From: an uncultured Sphingomonas sp.
Lineage (GTDB): Bacteria > Pseudomonadota > Alphaproteobacteria > Sphingomonadales > Sphingomonadaceae
Assembly: GCA_946886645.1 (NCBI GenBank)
Contig: CAMPIY010000058.1
Span: 1 to 9,211, forward strand
Length of the DNA stretch: 9,211 nt
Reading direction: 5' to 3'
A program made the position numbers and the translations under genes. The notes under the pieces were generated by a model. That model saw nothing but the letters and a program-made list of their open reading frames with translations, was not told where the DNA came from and searched no databases. Shown in pieces: positions 1 to 6,667 of this stretch (positions are counted from its first letter, which is position 1; every line of letters begins with the position of its first letter).

Positions 1-219
1 GGCCTCGCCGTCCTTCGCCAGCTCGGAATCCCCGACGACGCGCCGCAGGTGAACCCCAATGGCGGCGCCATCGCGCTCGGCCATCCGCTCGGCATGTCGG
101 GCGCTCGCCTGGCGCTCACCGCGACCGAAGAGCTTCAGCGCAACGGCGGCCGCTATGCGCTCGCGACTATGTGCATTGGCGTCGGCCAGGGAATCGCGCT
201 GGCGCTCGAGAAGGTCTGA
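1..219 (+). CDS. Thiolase C-terminal fragment, probably 3-oxoadipyl-CoA/acetyl-CoA thiolase (5' end outside window)
   Basis: Frame 1 is open from the first base to TGA at 217-219 and gives the last 72 residues of a thiolase. Seen: the thiolase C-terminal block [14 protein letters not shown] with the active-site His at fragment residue 28, followed by TMCIGVGQG with the second active-site Cys at residue 58. In thiolases this His-Cys pair works with an N-terminal nucleophilic Cys in CoA-dependent cleavage or condensation of 3-oxoacyl-CoA. The wording of these blocks is very close to PcaF/PaaJ (3-oxoadipyl-CoA thiolase), and the next gene is paaD, so a role at the end of phenylacetate degradation is likely. 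Acetyl-CoA acetyltransferase is the alternative, because the specificity-determining part is missing. The stop overlaps the paaD start (TGATG), which indicates one transcript. Confidence 0.9.
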   Translation, partial: GLAVLRQLGIPDDAPQVNPNGGAIALGHPLGMSGARLALTATEELQRNGGRYALATMCIGVGQGIALALEKV

Positions 220-656
220 TGGGCGTCGCCGGCATCTGGGGGGTCCTGAAGGACGTTCCCGATCCCGAAATCCCCGCCGTGTCGATCCTCGACCTCGGCA
301 TCGTCCGCGGCGTGGAAGAAGAGAAGGTCGTCATCACGCCGACCTACTCCGGCTGTCCCGCGACCCAGTTCATCGAACAGAATATCCGCGCCGCGCTGGA
401 CGCCGCCGGCTATCGCCAGGTCGCCATCGAAACCGTCCTGTCGCCGCCCTGGACCACCGACTGGATTAGCGAGGAGGGAAAGCGGAAACTGGCGGCTTAC
501 GGCATTGCCCCGCCAGACTTGGCGAAGGCGGCGACCTGCCCGCGCTGCGGCTCGACCGATACCGAAGAAGTGAGCCGCTTCGGCTCAACGCCTTGCAAGG
601 CGCAATGGCGCTGCAAATCCTGCCTGGAGCCGTTCGACCGTTTCAAATGCCACTAG
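219..656 (+). CDS. paaD: PaaD-like protein, phenylacetyl-CoA 1,2-epoxidase accessory subunit
   Basis: A 145-residue protein with the two-part PaaD layout. Residues about 5-95 are a MIP18/DUF59 domain, with DPEIP at 15-19 and SGCPAT at 44-49. The C-terminus is a zinc-ribbon-like tail with C107-x2-C110 and C132-x2-C135, plus C126 and C144, ending in FKCH. In known systems PaaD is needed for the phenylacetyl-CoA epoxidase (PaaABCE), probably in iron-sulfur cluster assembly of the reductase; it is cytoplasmic. The ATG at 219 is chosen because it overlaps the upstream stop, has AGAAGG 4 bases before it, and starts just before the conserved domain. An in-frame ATG at 171 lies inside the thiolase and would add 16 unrelated residues. 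The paaABCE genes are not in the window and may lie to the left. The TAG stop sits in a CTAG that also holds the aroC stop on the other strand. Confidence 0.9.
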   Translation: MGVAGIWGVLKDVPDPEIPAVSILDLGIVRGVEEEKVVITPTYSGCPATQFIEQNIRAALDAAGYRQVAIETVLSPPWTTDWISEEGKRKLAAYGIAPPDLAKAATCPRCGSTDTEEVSRFGSTPCKAQWRCKSCLEPFDRFKCH

Positions 657-1642
657 CCGCATTGGCCTCGGTGCAGAAGCTTATGATCCGCCAGCACTAA
701 GGCGACCATGGCCTCGACCACCGGCGCGCCGCGAATGCCGACGCATGGGTCGTGGCGGCCCTTGGTCATAGCTTCCACCTCATTGCCGGCGGCGTCGATG
801 CTGGGCACCGGAATGCGGATCGAGCTGGTCGGCTTAAAGGCGACGCGCACGACGATCGCCTGCCCCGTCGAAATGCCGCCTGCAATCCCGCCAGCGTGGT
901 TGCTGTCGAACTGCGCGCCTTGCCGCATCGCATCGGCATTCTCGCTGCCCTTCAAACGGGCCGCGCCGAAGCCGTCGCCGATCTCGACGCCCTTGACCGC
1001 GTTGATACCCATGCAGGCCGCCGCCAGCTCGGCATCGAGCTTGGCATAGATGGGTGCGCCCCAGCCGGCGGGAACGCCGGTCGCGACGCATTCGATCACC
1101 GCGCCGAGGCTGTCGCCCGCCGCGCGGGCGTCATCCAGCATCGCCTCCCACCGACTTTCATCGGCCTCACCGCCAATCTCGACGACAGTCGCCGAGACAT
1201 TGACTTCAGGGATGGCCAGCCGCGCCACGGCGCCGCCTGCGACACGCATCGCGGTTTCGCGCGCCGACGACCGCCCACCCCCGCGCGGATCGCGGAACCC
1301 ATATTTGGCGTCATAAGCGAAGTCGGCATGGCCGGGCCGATAGGGCGCGTCCTTGGGATAATCAGCGCTACGTGCATCGACGTTTTCGATCATCATCGCG
1401 ATCGGGGTGCCGGTGGTCCGTCCCTCATAGACCCCTGACAGGATACGCACCCGGTCTGGCTCCTGCCGAGGCGAGACATTCTTGGACGTTCCCGGCCGCC
1501 TGAGGTCGAGGAATTGCTGGACCCAGGCTTCATCCAGCTCCAGCCCTGGCGGGCAGCCGTCGACCACGCAGCCGATCGCTGGCCCATGGCTTTCGCCCCA
1601 GGTCGTCAGCCGGAAGAGATGGCCGAAGCTGTTGATGCTCAT
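653..1642 (-). CDS. aroC: Chorismate synthase, internally shortened
   Basis: Converts 5-enolpyruvylshikimate-3-phosphate to chorismate, the last shikimate-pathway step; the family needs reduced FMN and acts as a cytoplasmic tetramer. All three family signatures are visible: GESHG at 16-20, [16 protein letters not shown] at 123-138 and RHDPCVGIR at 296-304. The two active-site histidines are expected at H19 and H105 (RPGHAD). [12 protein letters not shown] at 247-258 is also conserved. Length is 329, against 361 in E. coli. Most of the difference is one internal gap of about 23 residues between the ARETAMR helix and VATGVPAG, where other proteobacterial enzymes have a loop with an NPFFCPD-type motif; the C-terminus is also shorter. 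The frame is intact, so this is not decay. The ATG overlaps the aroA stop (ATGA), with AGGGG (complement of 1653-1657) 10 bases upstream. Last gene of the aro operon. Confidence 0.95.
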   Translation of the reverse strand: MSINSFGHLFRLTTWGESHGPAIGCVVDGCPPGLELDEAWVQQFLDLRRPGTSKNVSPRQEPDRVRILSGVYEGRTTGTPIAMMIENVDARSADYPKDAPYRPGHADFAYDAKYGFRDPRGGGRSSARETAMRVAGGAVARLAIPEVNVSATVVEIGGEADESRWEAMLDDARAAGDSLGAVIECVATGVPAGWGAPIYAKLDAELAAACMGINAVKGVEIGDGFGAARLKGSENADAMRQGAQFDSNHAGGIAGGISTGQAIVVRVAFKPTSSIRIPVPSIDAAGNEVEAMTKGRHDPCVGIRGAPVVEAMVALVLADHKLLHRGQCG

Positions 1643-2934
1643 CCGATGTCCGCCCCTATGCCCTTCATCGTCTCGACGAAGCCCGGGAAGCTGGTGGCGA
1701 TCATTTCCGCTTCGTCAACCTCCACCGGCGCCTGCGCGCCCAGGCCGAGGGTGAGGAACGCCATCGCGATGCGGTGATCGCCGCGAGTGGCGATAGCGCC
1801 GCCACCTCGAACTACGTCCTTGCCGAAGATGCGCAGCGTATCGCCGTCCGCGACCGCGGCGACGCCGCATGCCGCCAGCCCGACTACAATCGCACCAAGC
1901 CGGTCGCTCTCCTTCAACCGAAGCTCACCCAATCCCTCGATCACGCTCTCGCCTTCGGCGAAGGCGCAGGCGACGGCCAGCGCGGGGATTTCATCGATCA
2001 TCGCCGGAACCTGCTCCGCGCGGACATGGCACGGACCAAGCTTCGAATGGCGAATCCGGATGTCGGCGACCAGTTCGCCGGACTGGATGCGTTCGTTGGA
2101 CAGCTCAATATTGCCGCCCATCGTCTCCAGCACTTCGTAAAGGCCGGTGCGGAGCGGATTGACGATGACACCGCGCGCTATGACGTCCGATCCCGCTACG
2201 ATCGCTGCCGCAACCAGTGGAAAGGCGGCCGATGACGGGTCCGCGCCTATTTTTAGGTCGCGGCCCGACAATCGCCGTTTTTCGCCCAGCGAAACCGCCC
2301 ATCCTTCCGGCGTATCATCGACCGCGATGTCGCAGCCAAAGATCGACAGCATGATCTCGCTATGATCCCGGCTGGGCACCGGTTCCAGCACCTGCACCCG
2401 CGCTTCCGTGCCCAGTCCGGCCAGCAGGATCGCCGACTTCACCTGCGCCGATGCGGGGACGTTGCGATAATCGATTCCACCCAATCGCGCGCCCTCGACC
2501 GCCAGGGGAAGGCAATCGCCACCCTCGATCCGGGCGCCCATCCGCATGAGCGGCAAAGTCACCCGCTTCATCGGCCGCGACGAAAGCGACGCATCGCCGG
2601 TGAAGGTCGCGGCGACGCGGGGCATCCCCGCCACCGCGCCCATCAGCAGCCGCGCCGCTGTGCCGCTATTGCCGCAATCGACCGGCCCGTCAGGCGAGCG
2701 CCAGGCTGCGCCTTGGACACGCCATTGTCCGCCTTCGCCCTCTTCGACTTTCGCGCCGAAGGCCTCAACCGCCCGTGCCGTCGCGAAGACATCCGCGCTT
2801 TCCAGCAACCCTTCGATCCGGGTTTCCCCGTCCGCCATCGCGCCAAGGATCAGCGCGCGGTGCGAGCAGCTCTTGTCGCCCGGAATCGCCGCCTCGCCCT
2901 CCAGCGCGGAACCGGGGGTTGCGGTCAGTTTCAA
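1639..2934 (-). CDS. aroA: 3-phosphoshikimate 1-carboxyvinyltransferase (EPSP synthase), class II-like
   Basis: Transfers enolpyruvyl from PEP to shikimate 3-phosphate, the sixth shikimate-pathway step; cytoplasmic. Its 431 residues match the usual length. Seen: PGDKSCSHR at 18-26 (K21, S22, R26), CGNSGTAAR at 87-95, SRPMKR at 119-124, SAQVK at 162-166, RDHSE at 189-193, the catalytic-type Asp in MIDEIP (D314), KESDR at 341-345, DHRIAM at 386-391 and TSFPGF at 414-419. GDKS, SAQVK and R-D-H-S-E are class II features as in Agrobacterium CP4. However, the residue at the classic glyphosate position is Gly (G91), not the Ala of CP4, and NPLR replaces NPTR. The start is TTG (complement of 2932-2934), overlapping the DAHP synthase stop as TTGA. 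The next in-frame ATG is codon 33, after the essential PGDKS motif, so TTG is required. Its stop overlaps the aroC ATG. Confidence 0.94.
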   Translation of the reverse strand: MKLTATPGSALEGEAAIPGDKSCSHRALILGAMADGETRIEGLLESADVFATARAVEAFGAKVEEGEGGQWRVQGAAWRSPDGPVDCGNSGTAARLLMGAVAGMPRVAATFTGDASLSSRPMKRVTLPLMRMGARIEGGDCLPLAVEGARLGGIDYRNVPASAQVKSAILLAGLGTEARVQVLEPVPSRDHSEIMLSIFGCDIAVDDTPEGWAVSLGEKRRLSGRDLKIGADPSSAAFPLVAAAIVAGSDVIARGVIVNPLRTGLYEVLETMGGNIELSNERIQSGELVADIRIRHSKLGPCHVRAEQVPAMIDEIPALAVACAFAEGESVIEGLGELRLKESDRLGAIVVGLAACGVAAVADGDTLRIFGKDVVRGGGAIATRGDHRIAMAFLTLGLGAQAPVEVDEAEMIATSFPGFVETMKGIGADIG

Positions 2935-4124
2935 GCGAGAAGGCCCGCGACATGGGCGGCTAGGTCGATCGCCTGGCCCGCGTTGAGCCGGGGATCGCAG
3001 GCGGTCAGCCAGTTCTTCTCCAGCTCATCGATCGACGCCGGCCCGCGCCCGCCGATGCACTCGGTTACGTCCAGCGCGCTCATTTCGAGATGAATTCCTC
3101 CGCCGTGCACGCCCTCGGCGCGCGCGATTGCGAAGAATGCGTCGATTTCGGCGAGGATGTCGGGCAGGCGGCGAACCTTGCGCTTGCCGCTCATGGTCGT
3201 GTTGCCGTGCATCGGATCGATCGTCCAGACGACCACGCGGCCTTCCTCGCGCACCGCCCGCATCAGGGGCGGTAGCGCCTCGCCGATCCGCTTCGCTCCG
3301 AACCGGCCGATCAGCACCAGCTTTCCGGCGCAGTTGCGCGGGTCGAGGCGCTCGACCAGCCGCAGCAGCTCGTCTGCGCCCAGGCTCGGCCCGCACTTCA
3401 CGCCGACGACATTTTCGATGCCGCGCAGATATTCGACATGCGCCCCGTCAGCCTGCCGCGTCCGGTCCCCCAGCCAAAGCATGTGCCCGGATGTCGCCCA
3501 CCAGCGCCCGGCAGCGTCGCGCCTTGTCAGCGCTTCCTCATAGGGCAGCAGCAGCGCTTCATGGCTGGTGAAGATCGGGCCGGCCGCGCCGCGCATCGCC
3601 GCGAGGCTTGCGGCCGTTCCGACCGATTGCATATGCGCCCGCATCATTCTCAGCGGATCGGCCCGGCGCGCTTCCGGTTCGAACGCCGCTCCGTTGACGA
3701 TATCGCCCCGATAGGCGGGCAGCGTCACGCCCTCGTGGCTCTCCGTTGTCGCGCTGCGCGGCTTGGCGAACTGTCCAGCGATCCGGGCAATCTCGATCAG
3801 CGCGCCATTAACCGCCGGGTGAAGCTGTCCGGCCATGGCGTCGAACAGGCCGACGATTCCCGCAACCTGCTCCGCGACTGGATCGTCGAAGCTCTCGGCA
3901 CAGTCGCCGCCCTGCAACAGGAATCCGCTGCCCATGGCCAGCCCGGCGACGGCATCCCGCAGCTTTGCCGAATCCTCGCTTTGGACCACCGGTGCGGCAG
4001 TCGCCAGCCGCGCTTCGACCGCCCTTACCGCAGCCTCATCCGCATATTCGGGCATCTGCCGGGCCGGACGGCCGCGCCAGGAGGCCGGGAACCAGCCGTC
4101 GTTCGAGACCAGCGTCGCGTTCAT
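2931..4124 (-). CDS. Class II 3-deoxy-7-phosphoheptulonate (DAHP) synthase, short form
   Basis: Condenses PEP with erythrose 4-phosphate, the entry step of the shikimate pathway; metal-dependent TIM barrel, cytoplasmic. Class II is clear from GGDCAESF at 72-79 (metal-ligand-type C75), GQFAKPRS at 117-124, YRGDIVNG at 138-145, TSHEALLL at 186-193, GDRTRQ at 219-224, VKCGPS at 242-247, DPMHGNT at 303-309 (H306), HLEM at 345-348 (E347), DVTEC at 352-356 and DPRLN at 377-381 (D377). With the chosen start it has 397 residues, against about 450-462 for ordinary bacterial and mycobacterial class II enzymes. The gap is one block between the helix at 159-178 and TSHEALLL, where long forms carry the alpha2a/alpha2b helices. 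The length resembles the short PhzC-like subclass. ATG at 4124 is chosen because homology (WFPASWR) begins at residue 11; an in-frame ATG at 4298 would add 58 residues without family resemblance. First gene of the operon. Confidence 0.93.
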   Translation of the reverse strand: MNATLVSNDGWFPASWRGRPARQMPEYADEAAVRAVEARLATAAPVVQSEDSAKLRDAVAGLAMGSGFLLQGGDCAESFDDPVAEQVAGIVGLFDAMAGQLHPAVNGALIEIARIAGQFAKPRSATTESHEGVTLPAYRGDIVNGAAFEPEARRADPLRMMRAHMQSVGTAASLAAMRGAAGPIFTSHEALLLPYEEALTRRDAAGRWWATSGHMLWLGDRTRQADGAHVEYLRGIENVVGVKCGPSLGADELLRLVERLDPRNCAGKLVLIGRFGAKRIGEALPPLMRAVREEGRVVVWTIDPMHGNTTMSGKRKVRRLPDILAEIDAFFAIARAEGVHGGGIHLEMSALDVTECIGGRGPASIDELEKNWLTACDPRLNAGQAIDLAAHVAGLLA

Positions 4125-4312
4125 CGGCCCCGCGCCTAGCGCAAGCCGGGCCACTTGCGAACCCGCCCATGCACGGCGGAAAGATGATGCAGTGCGACGA
4201 AATCCATTGTGCGCCTGCGAAAAGGAATGAAACCAATCATGGTTCGGGCCGTTAGGGATGTGGGGGGCGTCCCCGATGCCTCCATCTTCCCAGTGCACGG
4301 AAGCCGAGGCGT
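4125..4312. promoter_or_regulatory. Divergent intergenic region between the aro operon and the mannoside operon
   Basis: These 188 bases separate two divergent gene sets and are the only non-coding space large enough for promoters, so promoters for both directions are expected here. The best leftward candidate I can see is TTGGTT (complement of 4231-4236) and CACAAT (complement of 4206-4211) with a 19-base spacer. That is weak against a sigma70 consensus and would leave a leader of roughly 75 bases before the DAHP synthase ATG. I found no convincing rightward -35/-10 pair. I see no transcription attenuator and no run of aromatic codons ahead of a terminator. The existence of promoters here is inference from gene arrangement; the exact boxes are low confidence. 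Confidence 0.4.
4278..4310 (+). promoter_or_regulatory. Imperfect hairpin in the 5' leader of the glycosyltransferase gene
   Basis: GCCTC (4278-4282) and CTTCC (4286-4290) pair with GGAAG (4299-4303) and GAGGC (4306-4310). This gives two 5-bp stems separated by a 3/2-base internal loop, capped by an 8-base loop (4291-4298) that holds the palindrome GTGCAC. The 3' arm contains GAGG at 4306-4309, the nearest Shine-Dalgarno-like run, only 3 bases before the ATG at 4313. If it folds in RNA it could mask the ribosome binding site; as DNA it could be an operator. Pairing is seen directly; function is inferred. Confidence 0.4.
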
Positions 4313-6667
4313 ATGTTCGATATCAATATCATCCTGGACGAGGAATCGGAGCGAAGCAGCGCGAACGGCCGCTCGGCGCCAGTCCGTCACCTTGCGCTGA
4401 TCGGCAACGCCCTACCGCGCAAATGCGGAATCGCGACCTTCACCAGCCATGTCGCGGATGCGCTCCGCCAGCGCTTTCCGGCGATGAAGCTGGATCACTA
4501 TGCAATGGATGACCGATCGGGCGTTGAATATCCGGCCGACATTCGGGCGATCGCCGCCGAGGATTCGGCAAGCTACCGCGACGCCGCGGCCGACATCGAG
4601 CGGAGCGGCGCGGAAGCCGTTTGGCTTCAGCATGAATATGGAATTTTCGGGGGACCCGCTGGGTCGCACGTCCTGGAGCTGGTCAGCGCGCTTCATGTGC
4701 CGCTGATTGTTACCCTGCACACCGTCCTCGAAAATCCTTCCGAAGCACAGGAGGTCGTGCTGGAACGCCTCCTTGCGCGGGCTGAAAAGGTCATCGTCAT
4801 GGCCGCGAGGGGCGCCGAAATATTGCAACGCCGCTATGGTGTCCCGGCGGACCACATCCAGGTCATCCCGCACGGCGTGCCCGATCGGCCGTTGCGCGAT
4901 TCCGCCGAGCTGAAGGATCGTTTCGGCTGGGACGGCCGCGAGGTGTTGATGACCTTCGGCCTGCTCGCGCCCGACAAGGGTATCGGCCATATGATCGAGG
5001 CGATGCCGGCCATCGTCGCGGCGCACCCCAAGGCGCTTTATGCGGTGGTCGGCGCCACGCACCCCAACCTCGTCCGCAACCAGGGCGAATCCCTTCGCGA
5101 GACGCTGATCGAGCGCGCACGCGAGCTTGGCGTCGAGCAAAGCATCCAGTTCATCGACTCCTTCGTCGAGCAGGAAGCGCTGCTCGACATGCTCCAGGCG
5201 AGCGACGTCTATGTGACGCCCTACCTCAACATGGCCCAGGTGACGTCGGGAACCTTGAGCTATGCGGTCGCCGTCGGAAAGCCGGTGGTTGCGACCCCTT
5301 ACATCCATGCGCAGGAGATATTGGCCGACGGTCACGGGATCATCGTCCCGCCCGGCGATCCGGCCGCGCTCGCGGATGCCGTCATCAAGCTGCTCGACGA
5401 TGAGCGGCTGCGCGATTCCCTTGCTCGCGCCGCCTACGAGCGGGGCCGGACGATGCTCTGGCCACTCGTGGTCGAGCGGGCGCTGCTTCCCCTGGCCGAT
5501 CGAGTTCGCTCGGTCGAGCCGCGACCCGCTCCGCCTCGCGCGGCGCCGCTACCGCTGGAGGCCGTCCAGCGGATGAGCGACGCGGTCGGAATCATGCAGC
5601 ATGCCGTCTATTCAGTGCCCGACCGCGATCACGGCTACTGTATCGATGACAATGCCCGGGCGCTGATGCTGACCGTCCGCCGGGGCAGCGACCCCGAATC
5701 ACGGCTCCTCGAGCACCGCTACGCGGCCTTCGTCCAGCATGGCTGGAACCCCGACACCCGCCGATTCCGCAACTTCATGGGATATGATCGACGCTGGCTC
5801 GAGGAACGCGGGTCCGACGACAGCAATGGCCGGGCCATCTGGGCGCTGGGCGTGGCAGCCTCCCAATCCCCCGACGAAGGCATCCGCGACTGGGCGCTTT
5901 ATCTGTTCGACCAGACCGCGCCGCACGTCGCCGACCTGAAGGCGCACCGGACACGCACCTTTGCGGCGCTCGGCGGAACCGCGCTTCTGGATCGCCATCC
6001 GGATCACGCGCTTGCCAGGTCGCTGCTTGAAGCGTCGGGCGACCAGCTAATGGCGATGCATCGGGATTCCTCGCGCCACGACTGGAACTGGTTCGAGCCG
6101 GAGTTGGTCTATGACAACGCCCGCCTCCCCGAAGTGCTGATCCGGGCGGGAATGGCGCTGGGCGATAATGCCAAGGTCGAGCTTGGCCTGTCGACGCTGC
6201 GGTGGTTGATCGCCCGCCAGACGGGGCCGCGCGGCACCTTCCGCCCGGTTGGCTCCAACGGCTTCGGCCGCGCCTATGCGCCGCCGCTGGCGTTCGACCA
6301 GCAACCGGTCGAGGCCTGGGCCACCATCGATGCCTGCGCCGCAGCCTTCGCAGCGACTGGCCACGACGAATGGAAGGCGCACGCGCGCCACAGCTTCGGC
6401 TGGTTCTTCGGCGACAATGATGCGGGCATTCCGCTCGCCGATGCGACCGACGGCAGCTGTTTCGACGGGTTGATGGCGACGGGCATTAACCGCAACCAGG
6501 GGGCGGAATCGATCCTGGCCCTGCACCTCGCCGCGATGACCATGCGCCATGGCTTCGCAACGCCCAAACGGACTGGACAGGGCGGCGACATCGCCCCAGA
6601 AGCGTCGTCTTTCGCGCTGTCAAACAAGGTCCATGATTCAGTCACAGCTCCATCCGCTCCGGCTTAA
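4313..6667 (+). CDS. GT4-like glycosyltransferase fused to a C-terminal (alpha/alpha)-barrel-like domain
   Basis: 784 residues in two parts. Residues about 25-400 form a GT-B glycosyltransferase of the GT4 type: PRKCGIATFT at 35-44, QHEYGIFGG at 106-114, VIPHGVPD at 184-191, a second Rossmann half starting at VLMTFGLLAPDKG (211-223), then TSGTLSYA at 311-318 and QEILADGHG at 334-342. The usual EX7E motif is not present; Q309 lies near where its first Glu is expected. After a Pro/Ala-rich linker (403-415), residues about 416-750 are helical, with GYCIDDNARAL at 441-451, NWFEPELVYDNARL at 592-605, DQQPVEAW at 662-669 and NRNQGAES at 726-733. This acidic pattern recalls (alpha/alpha)6 sugar-active domains, though I cannot name the family. 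No signal peptide or membrane segment is evident, so it is probably cytosolic. Donor and acceptor are unknown; GDP-mannose is a guess from the neighbours. The start is the first in-frame ATG and lies 3 bases after a GAGG. Confidence 0.85.
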   Translation: MFDINIILDEESERSSANGRSAPVRHLALIGNALPRKCGIATFTSHVADALRQRFPAMKLDHYAMDDRSGVEYPADIRAIAAEDSASYRDAAADIERSGAEAVWLQHEYGIFGGPAGSHVLELVSALHVPLIVTLHTVLENPSEAQEVVLERLLARAEKVIVMAARGAEILQRRYGVPADHIQVIPHGVPDRPLRDSAELKDRFGWDGREVLMTFGLLAPDKGIGHMIEAMPAIVAAHPKALYAVVGATHPNLVRNQGESLRETLIERARELGVEQSIQFIDSFVEQEALLDMLQASDVYVTPYLNMAQVTSGTLSYAVAVGKPVVATPYIHAQEILADGHGIIVPPGDPAALADAVIKLLDDERLRDSLARAAYERGRTMLWPLVVERALLPLADRVRSVEPRPAPPRAAPLPLEAVQRMSDAVGIMQHAVYSVPDRDHGYCIDDNARALMLTVRRGSDPESRLLEHRYAAFVQHGWNPDTRRFRNFMGYDRRWLEERGSDDSNGRAIWALGVAASQSPDEGIRDWALYLFDQTAPHVADLKAHRTRTFAALGGTALLDRHPDHALARSLLEASGDQLMAMHRDSSRHDWNWFEPELVYDNARLPEVLIRAGMALGDNAKVELGLSTLRWLIARQTGPRGTFRPVGSNGFGRAYAPPLAFDQQPVEAWATIDACAAAFAATGHDEWKAHARHSFGWFFGDNDAGIPLADATDGSCFDGLMATGINRNQGAESILALHLAAMTMRHGFATPKRTGQGGDIAPEASSFALSNKVHDSVTAPSAPA

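Noticed and set aside
752..1438. 228-codon plus-strand open frame inside aroC
   Set aside because: Lies fully antisense to aroC signature regions; composition is typical of a shadow frame.
3560..3660. Frameshift or pseudogene as the cause of the shortened DAHP synthase
   Set aside because: The frame is continuous, all metal and substrate motifs before and after the gap are intact, and a natural short subclass is known.
4262..4274. GGGG-CGT-CCCC inverted repeat as a terminator or operator
   Set aside because: A four-base stem with a three-base loop and no T-run is expected often at this base composition.
4125..4298. 58-residue N-terminal extension of the DAHP synthase (ATG at 4298)
   Set aside because: The extension has no class II resemblance, would nearly fill the divergent promoter region, and homology begins just after the ATG at 4124.
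4136..4390. 84-codon minus-strand frame considered as a leader peptide for the aro operon
   Set aside because: No run of aromatic codons, no following attenuator structure, and it would start inside the divergent glycosyltransferase gene.
4412..5335. 307-codon open frame on the minus strand inside the glycosyltransferase gene
   Set aside because: Mirror of a GT4 coding region with strong motifs; no ribosome binding site or domain of its own.
6549..6632. Upstream in-frame ATG for the GH130-like protein
   Set aside because: It would lie deep inside the coding end of the glycosyltransferase gene and add 28 Arg/Ser-rich residues; the ATG at 6633 has an AAGG and fits better.
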